A stretch of 64,000 nucleotides of DNA, taken from NCBI RefSeq assembly GCF_019399895.1, contig NC_091865.1:4717001-4781000 (forward strand). The letters run 5' to 3'. The translations under genes and the position numbers were made by a program. The stretch is from Cardiocondyla obscurior (taxonomy: Eukaryota; Arthropoda; Insecta; Hymenoptera; Formicidae). Positions 10,346 to 20,985 of this stretch are shown piece by piece (the stretch's first letter is position 1; every line of letters begins with the position of its first letter). The notes beneath the pieces are model-generated. The model was not told the origin of the DNA and searched no databases. It worked only from the letters and a program-made list of their open reading frames with translations.

Positions 10346-11519
10346 TTGAGGCGCGATCGCTATGGAGAAGCGCGCTTGAGCCCTTAAGGTTTGAATTCAA
10401 ATGATGCGAGAGAGTTATACTTTGCTGGCTTTATTTCTTCTTGTACACCCTAGTTTCGTGCTTCCTAGAGCTCCTCGTCATCGGTGATCGCTGAGACGAT
10501 AATACGATTCTGAATCCGAAAATTCGCGGCTTATATACGATTAGATGTTAGGCTCCGAGGGTGAGGGGAGTAAGGATTCTCCTTTTGCCCCGCGAAATTC
10601 CTTTGTCAAGGATTTTGATTTTTAATAGTTTAAATATTCAATTTTGCAACTTTGATATTTTTCTCGTCCCTTTTATATGATCGTGATTTCGTTGGTGTAG
10701 GTCGCTCGCGGCTAATTATTTTATTTAACCGTCAAATAAGAACCTTGTTTTTTCATATCTGGGTTTACTTCCGCATTGCGGGTATATTCAAACATAATTT
10801 TCTTATTTGATTGTTAAATTTACGTTATGCTTGGGTTTTTAGTTCACGCAATTGTTTCTTTAGAATATCCGGACGCACGGCTTTCCATTTCTTTAATATT
10901 TTGTTTATTTAAAAAGGCGTACGGCCTTATTTTCTCTTCTTTCATTTGTTTGTTATTAATTTTAAGTATTTAATAGATGTCTTTAGGTTTTCTTTAAATC
11001 TCTTTATGTTTGGCTTTGTTGTATGGCGCCCAAATTGTTGCCGCTCTCGTTAATTGTAAAATTACAATTAGGCGATTCCTTGTGTACGTGATGTTCACGT
11101 GTACGTGAGCGTGATCGAGAGTATGAACGTGAGCGTGAACGCCGGGTGATGTGTCGGGCGGTCGATCGGTACATTAATTGATATATTACGATGTATCGAC
11201 CGCGCGATAATCACCGGTGCTGGGTAACTAAGCAGCGACAATCGTACACCGGTACAGTAAAGTGAATTTTAAGTCAAATGAAAGAAAAGAAAAGTAATCG
11301 AAAAGAAAAAATATATATATATATCGTGGAGGCCTCCGGACGTAACAGTTTCATTGCAATTACACTTCACGCAAATTTTGAATCCCAATCCACGATTTGA
11401 TGTTGGAGAGAACTCAATACTTTTTTTGCAATTTTTGCAAATTACAAGAGAGGTTATTGTTGAAAAAACCGAGAAAAAATGTCTAATACACTAACCAAAC
11501 TTCTTTGAGACAAGGAATT

Positions 11520-11713
11520 TGTATGGGAAATAAACTTTATTTTCTTGTTTGCTACAATACTGCGTCCTAGCCCCTTGGCCGTGCTATCGTACTCTGCTCG
11601 GTTCACCGTGTTCTCGGCTCGGCTCGGATCGGTTCGCGCTAACACAGCGCCGCCCGCCGCAAATTACTCTCTCTCTCATACGCGCGCAATTTGAGCGATT
11701 TAATTCCTTTACA
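11520..11713. mobile_element. 194-base solo LTR inside Kolobok copy 2
   Basis: Begins TGTATGGGAAATAAAC and ends CCTTTACA, flanked by GAATT (11515-11519 and 11714-11718). Comparison with Kolobok copy 1 shows that exactly this segment is extra. TG...CA ends, a 5-base duplication and small size indicate a short solo LTR. Confidence 0.8.
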
Positions 11714-12425
11714 GAATTTGATATTTCTAGAACTGCTCAGTTTTTCTGCCGATGTACTTACAAATGATGAATCCTGCTCAGCTGTATGTTGATTGCCTCG
11801 AAAATTTCTTTTTTTTTTTTTGATGACTGTACGAGTTACTTTATTTTTCGAGCCTTTTATATCCATTTTTAACTTGTATTCGCTCGCTTCAACGTTCAAA
11901 ACCCAACTGAGAAAGCAAACGCTCTGTAACAGAGCCTCTGTTCGTTGTTGAAATGTTTCAATCGATAAACACACATAAAGAACCTTGTTCAACCAGTAGC
12001 CTACTAAAGTATAACAATTACCTGACACAAGCAAAATATAATATCACAAAAAAGCTGCGTCACGCATTACAAAGATCCCGAGGTAGACGCTTCGGGCGCT
12101 CTGTTTTGCGCCGCGCCGCAAGGCCTAACGAGAAAATGTTCCGGCGTGCATAAAAGAGCCTCCAAGCTTCAGATCGATAAATTTTTTTGCGTACATATTC
12201 TCTAGACCATATACTTGCAAAATATGCAAAAAAATCGATCTTTTTGACCCGCTAGACTAGAAAACCCCCCTAAACAATGTTGCTTAATTGTGTGTTGCGT
12301 TTGTATTATCTCGCGTTTTTCAATTATTCTTACCGAGATGTTGCTGTTGATTTTTTAACATTACTTTTCGTGGTGTCGTAGCAGTGAACAGATCACATTA
12401 TTCAAAGTGTTGATTTTTATTTACG

Positions 12426-13437
12426 ATGGCTCTAATCTTGTGCCCGGAAATACGAGGTTGCATCGTCGGAATGTGACAGGCGGCAAAATCAGTAGCAGAA
12501 ATTGCTGCTGATATTCCATGCTCTGAACTCACAGTACAACGATAGTTACGACGATTTAATGAGAGCGGAGATCATGCTTTGCATGATCACCGTTCGCATA
12601 ATCCTCGTTCTCGTAAAACCCGAGTAGAAGAAGTTGCTGCTGTTGTGGAACGTCCATTTGGCACCGTCCAAAAGGTGATTAACAGAGCAAACGTCGTGGT
12701 GTCAGACCGGATTGCCCGGCGACGTTTAAACGAAGCCGGGTATTATTGCTATCGTCCAGCTCATAAAATCCCGTTGACTCCTAGTTATCAAGAGCAACGG
12801 GTCGCGTTTTGTTTGGAAAATCTGGTAACGAGCCGTGTGGAATGAAAAGCCATAAAATGGACCGATAAAAAGGTCTTTGTATCGTGTGCTGATACGAGCC
12901 ACACGTATGGCGTCTAAGAGATCAACAGCTGAACCCAAATCATGTTGTGCTTATCCACCGAAGTAGAAGGTTCTCATGTGCAATGTGGATGTGGATATCC
13001 GACACTGCAATCAGAGAATTGGTACACATTCCTACGCGAATAAACTCGGCAGAGTATATTCGCATACTCAAAAAAGTTCTTTTTTCTTGAGTACGTGTTA
13101 TTTACTCTGAAGATGACATGCCAATTATCCGTATGGTGCCGGATAATTCTGCAGTGCACACGTCACATGAAACACAAGCGTGGTTTTGGTATCATTCGGA
13201 GATCCGCTTGATTGACTGGCCATTTCGTTTACCAGATTAAAATGTTATTGAGAACGTCTGGGCGCAAATAGTTCAGCAATAGAAACCACGATGAGAGAGG
13301 ACGACGGCAGCGTTAGTCGACCATATAAGAGAAGTCTAAGAAAGACTTCGATTCCGACCAGATTTTCTTGCAAACTTGATAAGTTTGATTTCAAATCGGC
13401 TTAATCAAGTGATCGACCGATTCGGATATTGAGCCGA
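12426..13437 (+). pseudogene. Decayed Tc1-like transposase
   Basis: The conceptual start is near 12426. The helix-turn-helix part is visible as AAKSVAEIAADI (about 12480) and GDHALHDHRSHNPRSRKT (12570-12620). The longest intact piece, 12579-12845, includes ARRRLNEAGYYCYRPAHK and PLTPSYQEQRVAFCLEN, typical of the Tc1 linker before the catalytic domain. A DWPFRLPD.N.IENVWA block near 13215-13265 is the usual C-terminal DDE signature. Stops and frameshifts occur throughout, so it cannot encode an active enzyme. I could not define its terminal repeats. Confidence 0.75.
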
Positions 13438-13639
13438 TTATTGAATAAATGTTTCTAAAGCTTCATCTACAATCGGTTCTTTTCAGAGCCAACAAAATTT
13501 TTATAACTGTGACGACCACTAATGGTCGCCACAAACACCTGCCGAACGGCAACTCGTTAACTGCACAAAAGTTGTGTAATACGAAAGCTCGCCGCTAAGA
13601 AACGCGGCTTTCTCGAGAGTTAAATAACTTTAAGGATTC

Positions 13640-13647
13640 TATATAAG
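13640..13647 (+). promoter_or_regulatory. TATA box of the second ORF-bearing LTR
   Basis: TATATAAG 130 bases upstream of the LTR-encoded ORF, in the same relative position as in the 6613-7782 LTR. Confidence 0.5.
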
Positions 13648-13769
13648 TCGGAGGATCAGATTTGAATTTTGCTTTACGCTAGCATTAGCCTAATCTAGAG
13701 CACATTCCTAGGGATAGTGTCAGTTACAGCTGAGCAAGTGAGAAAGCCTTTTTAAAAGTAATACTCGGA

Positions 13770-14393
13770 GTGCTCAATTGCGATCAAACGCACCCGGCAT
13801 ACATGTTGGAGGAGACGTCGGCTACGAATACCCTGGACCTCGAGACGACCAGGAAGAAGAAGGTACGGAGGGGACGAAAGAAGCCACAGCCTCCGGTTAC
13901 GAGCTCACCGGATAGCACCACTGGTCTAGTAGCGCCCAGGATCGTAGCTGTGGAAACTTTTCCTCCTGGACAGCCGCTGGTCACATTGGTCCAGCAGGCA
14001 GTCATACCGCAGCCTTCTCCGAAGCTGCCGCCAATAGCACTACGGCCGTGGGCACCGTGTGCATTGAGGCTGCCACCACCACAGCTGACCAGACCACCAT
14101 GGGCTGCGCTCCTACCCGGGGACATATGGATTTACCGCTTGACCAGCCCTCGATACCGTGTGCCGACTACACCCCGGCCGTTGCCCGTACACCAGAGCAC
14201 GCAGACGGAGGAGACTAAGCACGCCGTTCAACACGCGCCTCTGACGACGGACACAAGTACTCAGACGGACCTGTGGGCCACAACCTCGGCCTCTGACTCC
14301 GAACCTGTTGTATACCCGGAAGACGAGCGGTGGGGTCCGATTAGGGTTACCCTAACGGCCCCACACATATCACACAGGGAACGCCGGGTCTAA
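13770..14393 (+). CDS. LTR-encoded protein, homologue of the ORF at 6981-7616
   Basis: A 207-residue ORF with the same plan as 6981-7616: a basic N-terminal patch (RKKKVRRGRKK), PRIVAVETFPPGQPL (compare PKIVSIEVFPPQQPL), a Pro-rich centre with LTRPPWAALLPGDIWIYRLTSPRY (compare LTRPPRIYLAPGDVRIWRYTSPRW), paired STQTEE/STQTDLWATTSA motifs, and the ending WGPIRVTLTAPHISHRERRV. The upstream ATG at 13770 is used here; another Met lies 11 codons later. No known domain is recognised. Conservation of protein over DNA suggests past selection on the product. Confidence 0.65.
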   Translation: MLNCDQTHPAYMLEETSATNTLDLETTRKKKVRRGRKKPQPPVTSSPDSTTGLVAPRIVAVETFPPGQPLVTLVQQAVIPQPSPKLPPIALRPWAPCALRLPPPQLTRPPWAALLPGDIWIYRLTSPRYRVPTTPRPLPVHQSTQTEETKHAVQHAPLTTDTSTQTDLWATTSASDSEPVVYPEDERWGPIRVTLTAPHISHRERRV

Positions 14394-14547
14394 TATCCCG
14401 TGCATGGCTTTTTCCTCTATACTTTTGTTGAAAGCGTCCTAGCAACACGATTTAAAAGACTAAAAAAATAAAACTGTAAATATTGTAAATAAACCTTAAT
14501 ATAAGACATACAAAAATAGCCTTAAGTTTCCTTCCGCGATGACAACA

Positions 14548-14810
14548 GTGCTACAATAGCGATAGGAACATTTTCACGTTCAAATATTGTTAATCTAATT
14601 TTGTTTATGACACGTATATTATTATAATATAATTAATTAAAATACTAATTTAAAATATAAATATATAAATATGCCTATTCAATCGCCAAATAAAACCGGC
14701 AGTTAAAACGGCGACAATTATATTTATAAGTATAATTATGAGCGTCGAACATATTTCTATTTTATACGTACTCACTTTAATCAACACGTGTGAATAAGAA
14801 TTATCTTTTC
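14548..14810. other. AT-rich stretch, nothing recognised
   Basis: Short A/T runs and no ORF of note. It may include the end of the neighbouring LTR. Confidence 0.4.
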
Positions 14811-14954
14811 ACCATTTTTCCCCTTCCCTCTTAATTTTTCCGACGCTCCGCGTTACATGTACGCGCTTTGTTGTATGGCATAATGCACACTACACTATCT
14901 TACGCACGCTAGCCGCCGTCGCCGCAAAACGAACGCTATTTCGGCCGGTCAGTT
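14811..14954. repeat. Diverged single arm of the foldback element at 50137-51544
   Basis: The segment from CCATTTTTCCCC to GGCCGGTCAGTT aligns over about 140 bases with the right arm at 51400-51544 (shared ACGTACGCGCT-like, ATGCACAC, GCTAGCCGCCGTCGCCGC and CCGGTCAGT blocks). It ends next to TA, like the full element. No second arm is visible. Confidence 0.65.
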
Positions 14955-16017
14955 TACATCTCGATTTGCGACACAAATTTGGATTTTTTAATCATAAATG
15001 AAGGAACATGTGTTTACTTTGAATTGTTAATTGCTACCGACTGTTAACTGCAAGAAGCACAGTTTTAGCCAAGGAGTCACTTCTTTGTTCTCAACAAAAA
15101 AATAATTCCTCGACTGGAGGGGGTATTCTAGATATTGTAAGATAAATTAAAGATTGTCCAACTATTGGGAAGATAACGCACAACAATGGTTTAAGTATCG
15201 AAAATATAATTTAGAATAACAACCTTAAATTTATTATTGAGACATTGCCTCTTGAGTTTCTTAACTGGCACCCTACAGGCGGTTTCAAACATTCACTCAT
15301 AACAATTGTAATATTTTTTTGTCTATATTTTTTCTTTCGCGGCGCCGAACATCCAAAAACGCTCAAAAAGTATTACCAGTATAGGAAGTAAGTATAGGAA
15401 GTAAGTTAAGAATAAGAAATGTCAAAAACATTTCTAATGCTTGAGTACTGTATGATAGCTGCAGCAAAAGAGACAGCAGATCCTAGCAATCTATTAATAA
15501 ATATATTCTTTTATATCGCTTGAACCTCGTCGATGCTTTAAGCATACACGGACATAACCTTCGCTTTAGTGTGTATATAGACAGCATTAACAGCATAACC
15601 CCACTATTTTCCCACCAATCTGCAAACGTGCTGTATGTTCCTTCAAACTGGCATCGCTATACTTTACTAGAATTCTGCAGATGTTCAAGAGATTTGTAGA
15701 GTCGGTTCATATACGCCGGTAATTGAGTATTTTCCTGTTCGGTAGTTTGTTACATAAATGTAGATCTTTCCTTGGAAAAGTTCTTTCTAGTTTCATCGAA
15801 AAATCGGATTCGATGAAATCAACATTAACTCCGATTTTTAATTTTAAAGTAAGCACTGGTCTAAAAGAAACAAAAGTTATATAGGTCTAGATTCAAAAAG
15901 AGTAAAATTCGTAGCTTCTCCGAATTGGCCGAATAAGCATTTGTCGGCTTTTTTCGTAACTTATGATGTAGCATAACTCTTTAAGTTTATGGTTTTAGGC
16001 GTCTTACGTATTTGGTA
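14955..16017. other. Non-coding, nothing recognised
   Basis: AT-rich sequence with no ORF above 60 codons and no clear terminal repeats. A small tandem duplication (AGTATAGGAAGTA) lies near 15383-15405. Confidence 0.4.
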
Positions 16018-16990
16018 TTGTAACACTCCCGTTCTTTTCCGCGCGGCCGGACACGGTTCAGCGACCCGCCGCGGCGATTGGCGGGTCGGCGCGTATGCTA
16101 GGTCCGGCCGGGGTGTCCGCGGGAAAGAATGAAACCGTACGCGGGTTTATTCGTGTATGTATTTACATTTATTTCTATAGCTGTCTATTTACAAAGTCTA
16201 TTTACAGAATCGTGCGCGATAACGCGCGTGCTGCACGTGCGGTGACGGTTCGGATGTTTATCCGCGCGATAGATTCGTCGCGTGAATTTAACCCAGGATT
16301 TAGCGCAGAGCCCCTAATCAAGAACGCGTTGTTAGGAGGCGGGAGCGCGGGGGGCAACCGCCGAGAACTCTCGGCGGAGACAAAGCACGCTTTACCCCGA
16401 GATTGCGCCGCACTCTAGGAAACCGGCTAGACGGTCGGAGACGGGGTCGGGGCCTATGCCATGGGATACACCGAGAACGCTCGGTGGAGGCAAAGCACGC
16501 TTTACCCCGCTTTTATCCTTAGTGACGGTCGGTCCCGGAACCCGCAAGAAAGGAGTCGAGTCGCGGCCAAGAATTCTTGACAGAGGCCAAGAATACTCGA
16601 CCCCTGTGCTATAGCGACTCTAGGTTGTCCAGAAGGCTTCTACTGAGCGGAGACCCGATACGGTGCTCGGTAGTTCGATAGACTGGCCCAGATCTTTTCG
16701 GATCCAGCCTTTTTATATCCGATAGATCGTGGCCCAGGGCTTCCGGGTTATCGGGGTAGACGTTCGCAGCGCTCGTTGCGGTTCCGCACGGCCTTAACTT
16801 ATGCGGAACGGCACAGTATATGCGGCCAAGTCTCACGAGGGCTTATCCGAGCGTTCGTTTTTGGTATCGCTTAAAATCGGGGTCGGGGCGCACCGCGCCC
16901 CTGTGTCCGCCAGACGATGGTCGGTCCGACGGGTCGGCTGTTGTTTGCCGGGACGAGGTGTTTAGCGGACACCTCGTTATAGTATGATAT
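16018..16990 (-). repeat. GC-rich solo LTR (family A/B), minus strand
   Basis: On the minus strand it ends GGGAGTGTTACA (plus 16018). It contains TATAAAAAGG (plus 16708-16717), an AATAAA near 16150 and a palindromic block GGGGCGCACCGCGCCCC (16885-16901) that recurs exactly in the LTR at 51932-53112. The start near 16990 is approximate. Two copies of CCGAGAACNCTCGGNGGAG (16367 and 16471), each followed by AAAGCACGCTTTACCCCG, lie inside it. No internal region or target duplication was found. Confidence 0.55.
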
Positions 16991-19035
16991 TTCTCTGGTA
17001 TTTTTATTAATCTCGCTCTCTCCTGAGAATGTGGTTTTGCAGGATCCGTTCTTTTCTAAATCTAAGAAAAAAATCATGATTCACATATTACGCCAAGTAA
17101 ATCTTGGATCATAAATTGCCCCGTTTTATAACTTTACTCGTTGCCTCAAATGTGGCAGCTCTCCTGCTGACCGCACGGTATCTGTTTTTCATAAAACGCG
17201 TTACCTAACATGTAGAGAGAAATGCGCACTTGTCACCTTGTAGTCATAAAAGTTTTTTTTTCGGCCACCTCAGCGCCTTTACGTAAAAAGAGGTTTTTTT
17301 TTTTATTTTAAGAGTTTTTTAATTTGTTACCCTCACTTGGAGCGTTTTCCAAATCAAGAGCCTTAACTTATTAAGTCAGTGGATCTCTCACTATTTTTAA
17401 CAAGAATAGCAGTGCGGTGTTCGTCAACACAAAAAAAAAACACACAGAAATCATACCAGTGCAGTGCTTGTTAATGAGGAGCAAATTCAAGAAACGGAGT
17501 GGGACGTAACATAATTTTTGTACATAACTTTTGACATTTTTAAAACGAAAAATTAATATGTCATCTATTAACACGTGCATAGATTATTAATAGTAATTTT
17601 TACTAATTTTTTTTAAACGTTTAATTTTAAATTAAAATATATTATCTTCTTTCTTGATTTATATTGCATGACAGCTAGGTCTCGGTTTTCTGTCTGAACA
17701 ACCTATATAAATAAGCAAATATTTCGTAGGCAAATTTAATTATTCAGAACTATTCAAAAATTTATAAGAAAAAGAATAAAAAGCGTCACTGTGTTTATAT
17801 TTTTGTTATCGTGCTTTTGAAAACATAACAATACGCTGGGTTTAGTCTGAGCCTGTCATTTATTTTTACGACTTGTTGCCATGCATCGGCGGTTTCTCGT
17901 ATTTTATCGCTTTTTCGCGCTTTATCGCATAAGATACCAGTTAATAGGCTATTTGACACTTTACTTTCAAGCACTTGGGCTTGTCCGTAACATTACTTTC
18001 TCGTAGAACAAAGAATAAGAAAATTAGCCTGTCAACAGCAGTAAGCTCCGCAACCAATCTTGAGATTTTGTTTGTTGCTGCAACATCCTCGGAATATTTT
18101 TTTGTTCCATGCGTGAACCGAAACTAATACGTCGCGAGTGCATACTACCATTCGCCGAACAACTCTTTTTCTCGGCGCTGTTTTATCATTTAATAAACTT
18201 GATTAATTTGTGCTAAACTTTTATTATATACTTGTTCTGGGAGAAGATGGCCTGCACTGTCTTCAAACTTCCCGGCATGCCAGTGTTGCAAAAAGATAGT
18301 GTTAGCGTTAGTTTGTGGCGCTGTGATAGTAAGTACGTGCAAGTTAGTCTTTCGCAAGTACAAAGAGCAAGCAAACTTACCTGAGCTGGTGTGACGGATT
18401 TTACTACGAAAAGGGTGAAAAAACATGTACGCTATCACGAAGATGTTTTTACTGCGAGCTACCTTTTTAAGGATCTAAGTGGTCCGAGCGTACTACGATA
18501 CAAGAGGAGGCGGCAGATGAAATAATGCAGTTCGAGCAACTGTAATTGTTAACGGGCCCAGCGTTGGCCACTGAAGTTTAAAAGGATATTTCTAACAATC
18601 AGATTAAGGTAATTACTGTATTTTTAGTTTGAGCATTTATTTGTATTTAAAAAATTTGGTTTTTTCCACTTCTCACGCAGGGGGTAGGTTTTTATGCCTT
18701 AAAGTTCTGATTTAACGATTGACGTTGTATTTCTTTTTTAGCGCCCTTTTCCTGCCTCCACGTGATGCGTCGTTTCCTTCCACCATAGTTAGTTACAGTC
18801 TATCTAATAAAATTTACCCAGTCTATCATGCATTGCTAAACAATACTTTTTCCGCGCTTCAGGTTTTTCTCACAATTAAAAACAGCAATATCAATAATTT
18901 TTTGCATTTTTTGGTTTAATCTGATCTGATAGTCATAGATTGATACATGTACTTTAGTTCAGTAAAAGGATATTTTATTCCGTACAGCCAATTCAAAATA
19001 TACTTCATTTTATAACCGTAATATTGAACGAAATA
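16991..19035. other. Non-coding, nothing recognised
   Basis: AT-rich with T-runs. ORFs of 60-82 codons on both strands (for example 18190-18438, minus) have no recognisable motifs. Confidence 0.4.
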
Positions 19036-19039
19036 TTTA

Positions 19040-19460
19040 TTATTATTATTTCTGTAAGAAAAAAGATAATGGAAAACAAAGAAAAAGAAAAAATGTACAT
19101 TTTGTGGAATGGAGAGAGGATCATAGGAACATGTATGGGAGGAGTACACAGAGTGGAAGAATGGAGGGAATGGAAATTGGTAGGAGGCAGTAGATTGGAT
19201 TCTGTGGGAAATAGATGAGAGAGAAAGATGGCTAGAGGAATTGGAGGAGAACAGCAGAAAAATGAAAGGGGGACTGAGAGTGAGAAAAGTGAAAAAGAAA
19301 GGAAGAGTATGAAATAAAAACGAAAAACAAAGAATGGAAGAATAAAAAAACAGTGTGAATGAAATCAAATGAACAAGAAAGATGGAAATAAAGAAATGTA
19401 ACAGAAAGACAAGAGGAAGCGGAAGTTCAAAGGGGAAAGAAAAAGCAGGTGGACATGTGC
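19040..19460 (+). repeat. Long purine-rich (A/G) tract
   Basis: About 420 bases of overwhelmingly A and G on the plus strand. The 197-codon minus-strand ORF across it (18916-19509) is Phe/Leu/Ser-rich because of this composition, and I do not regard it as a gene. Its origin could be a decayed element; I see no proof. Confidence 0.6.
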
Positions 19461-20051
19461 GTGGGGTGTACGGGTGTGGGGACCCAGGAGGCGACCCGCG
19501 AACGCGCACATCCGATTACGTTATAAAATAAAGATAAGATAGGTTAGACTAAGTTAATTATAATAAGAAATTAAAAGAAAAGATAGAGAGATAGAAAGAA
19601 TGGTATACAAAATATGAGGAGTTGGTAGGTGACACGTAGGTTAAGCTAAAGTAAGAAAATTTTATAATTAAAAAAAAAATTAATAAAATATTACTATCCT
19701 ATACTATTATTACTATCTTTTTTATTTTAATGAATATTCTTGCTAATAAATTATATTCTATACTAATTATTTCTAAATTGTAAATATTATATAAAAATAT
19801 GTACCAGATGTGCCGGTTAATAATTCTTAATTTTTTGGTGGGTGGCGCTGAAAACAAGGATTGGTTCAGAGTTCAAACTATTATGTTACTTTGTTGTGTT
19901 GGAAAATGCGCTTAAGTGCGCCGCACTCACTGGCGGCAGCACCTCTTGGACGTACCGCAACGCCGAATAATGACCAATCGATTGACGAAACGATTGATCG
20001 CGCCGCCATCTTTAAGCTTTCTCGATGCCGGTTTCAATGCCGACACTTGTA

Positions 20052-20271
20052 CAGTCATTAACAGAAAGATTGCAACATTTAAAAAAATAAATTTAGAAAC
20101 ACTGTTTTTATAAATAGAATGCGATCCGTTACTTTGGCTCATGTGTAATACATAGACATGATCATATCTATGTATTGCACATGAACAAATAAAGCGGTTC
20201 GCATTCTGTTTATTAACGCAGTGTTCTTAAATTTATTTTTAAAAATGTTGCAACCTTTCTGTCAACGACTG
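20052..20271. mobile_element. Palindromic MITE, Tc1/mariner type
   Basis: A 220-base near-perfect palindrome: CAGTCATTAACAGAAAGATTGC at the left is mirrored at the right (GCAACCTTTCTGTCAACGACTG). It is flanked by TA (20050-20051 and 20272-20273). The centre, around 20160-20170, is itself symmetrical (CATAGACATGATCATATCTATG). No coding capacity. Confidence 0.8.
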
Positions 20272-20464
20272 TACGTTGATTCTCATCCGAGTGACATGTG
20301 TGCGAGTAGAGGGCGAAAATTTATTGTGGTGATAATTGTGATAAGACGAATTGGTTTTTCTAAAGGACTGATTCTTGTACTAAGGACGACTCATCGATTT
20401 ACGGCTCATCTTATAAACATTCAGAACATAAGTACACCAACATGCATTCTCACGCTCACTGCAA

Positions 20465-20530
20465 GGTTGGCCGAACCTCATAATCACATTCAGTAAAAAC
20501 ACCTTACCCGCTGGGCCACGAGATTCATAT
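20465..20530 (-). repeat. tRNA-like Pol III promoter, probable SINE head
   Basis: On the minus strand, TGGCCCAGCGGGTAAGGTG matches the tRNA A-box pattern. GAGGTTCGGCCAACC, about 30 bases later, resembles a B box. It does not fold as a full tRNA by eye, so a tRNA-derived SINE fragment is more likely than a tRNA gene. A weaker relative may lie at 31790-31980 (minus). Confidence 0.4.
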
Positions 20531-20780
20531 AATCTCGTGGCCGCTCACATTTAAGCAGGCAGCTCGACTTTCTCCGCACTCATACATCTCGACAAAGATA
20601 ACTAACTGAACCATCGACCGGATAATTTATTCTCTCGAAAATTCTAACCGACATCACTAGGACGACATGTTAATAAACAATGATTGTGAAACGACTGTTA
20701 ATTTTAAAACTTTGTAAGTTCAGAGTTAAGAGCAAGGTGACCTCCACAGTTTCCGTGCATTGTAAATAGATTATCTTGAA

Positions 20781-20985
20781 TGTAGAGATAATGGGTAATT
20801 TATTAACTAATACTCAGTGGATTATTATGGAATATGAAAGAAATGTTTAATTATGGATTATCTGTGAACAAACGATACAAAAGTTTTGCACTCATCACGA
20901 ATAAGCAGCAGCTCTCTCTTTCAAAAAACAAAAAGTGTCCTCCTCGGTATTTCTCTAAAAACTCTTGTTACTTGTCACCTAGCAA
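20781..20985 (-). repeat. 3' LTR of gypsy 2
   Basis: On the minus strand it starts TTGCTAGGTGACAAG right after the purine tract AAAAGAAGG and ends ATCTCTACA. It is the partner of 31506-31710. Confidence 0.8.

Larger units (their letters stand above)
9214..11347. mobile_element. 2134-base LTR-like insertion with TGTTACGTCCG inverted ends
   Basis: The ends TGTTACGTCCG (9214) and CGGACGTAACA (11347) are 11-base inverted repeats, flanked by a GTTT duplication (9210-9213 and 11348-11351). Removal restores the Kolobok sequence, as comparison with copy 1 shows. TG...CA ends and a 4-base duplication fit an LTR. I see no second direct copy of the ends, so it may be a long solo LTR. It carries a Pro-rich minus-strand ORF, a 53-base tandem repeat and a TGGCGCCCAA primer-site-like sequence at 11024, which would not be expected in a simple solo LTR. 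Confidence 0.7.
7810..11866 (-). pseudogene. Dead Kolobok transposase, second copy
   Basis: Broken relative of the ORF at 3026-4756. Recognisable pieces are 7810-8379 (C-terminal half, with QNTNESLNSLIW), 8507-8704 (GNGDSKTFRG; the first Asp of GDGDS is now Asn), 8759-9213 (SGDGTWKKRG region), 11348-11510 (the Cys-rich N-terminal part) and 11719-11866 (N-terminus, start MDIKGSKN at 11866). At least three frameshifts and a stop near 8760 separate the pieces, and two LTR-type insertions split it. Where intact it follows copy 1 closely, so the two are one family of different age. Confidence 0.82.
7783..12276 (-). mobile_element. Second Kolobok copy, decayed and interrupted
   Basis: Clearly related to the element at 2433-5164. 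It contains the same coding region on the minus strand and the same right-hand sequence, ending GACCCGCTAGACTAGAAAACCCCCC near 12276. The left terminus is absent because gypsy 1 abuts the element at 7782. Two insertions split it: 9214-11347 (GTTT duplication) and 11520-11713 (GAATT duplication). Many frameshifts and stops mark it as an old copy. Confidence 0.8.
13508..14547 (+). repeat. Solo or isolated gypsy-type LTR related to the gypsy 1 LTR
   Basis: Begins TGTGACGACC, has TATATAAG at 13640-13647, a 207-codon ORF at 13770-14393 and an AT-rich 3' end finishing near GACAACA at 14547. It matches the 6613-7782 LTR in arrangement and in the protein encoded, although the DNA has diverged widely. 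No internal element follows and I could not find a target duplication, so the right border is approximate. Confidence 0.65.

Noticed and set aside
18916..19509. 197-codon minus-strand ORF
   Set aside because: It is the complement of a purine-rich tract; the Phe/Leu/Ser composition follows from that and there is no domain.
20465..20530. tRNA gene
   Set aside because: A- and B-box-like sequence but no complete cloverleaf by eye and no plausible acceptor stem.
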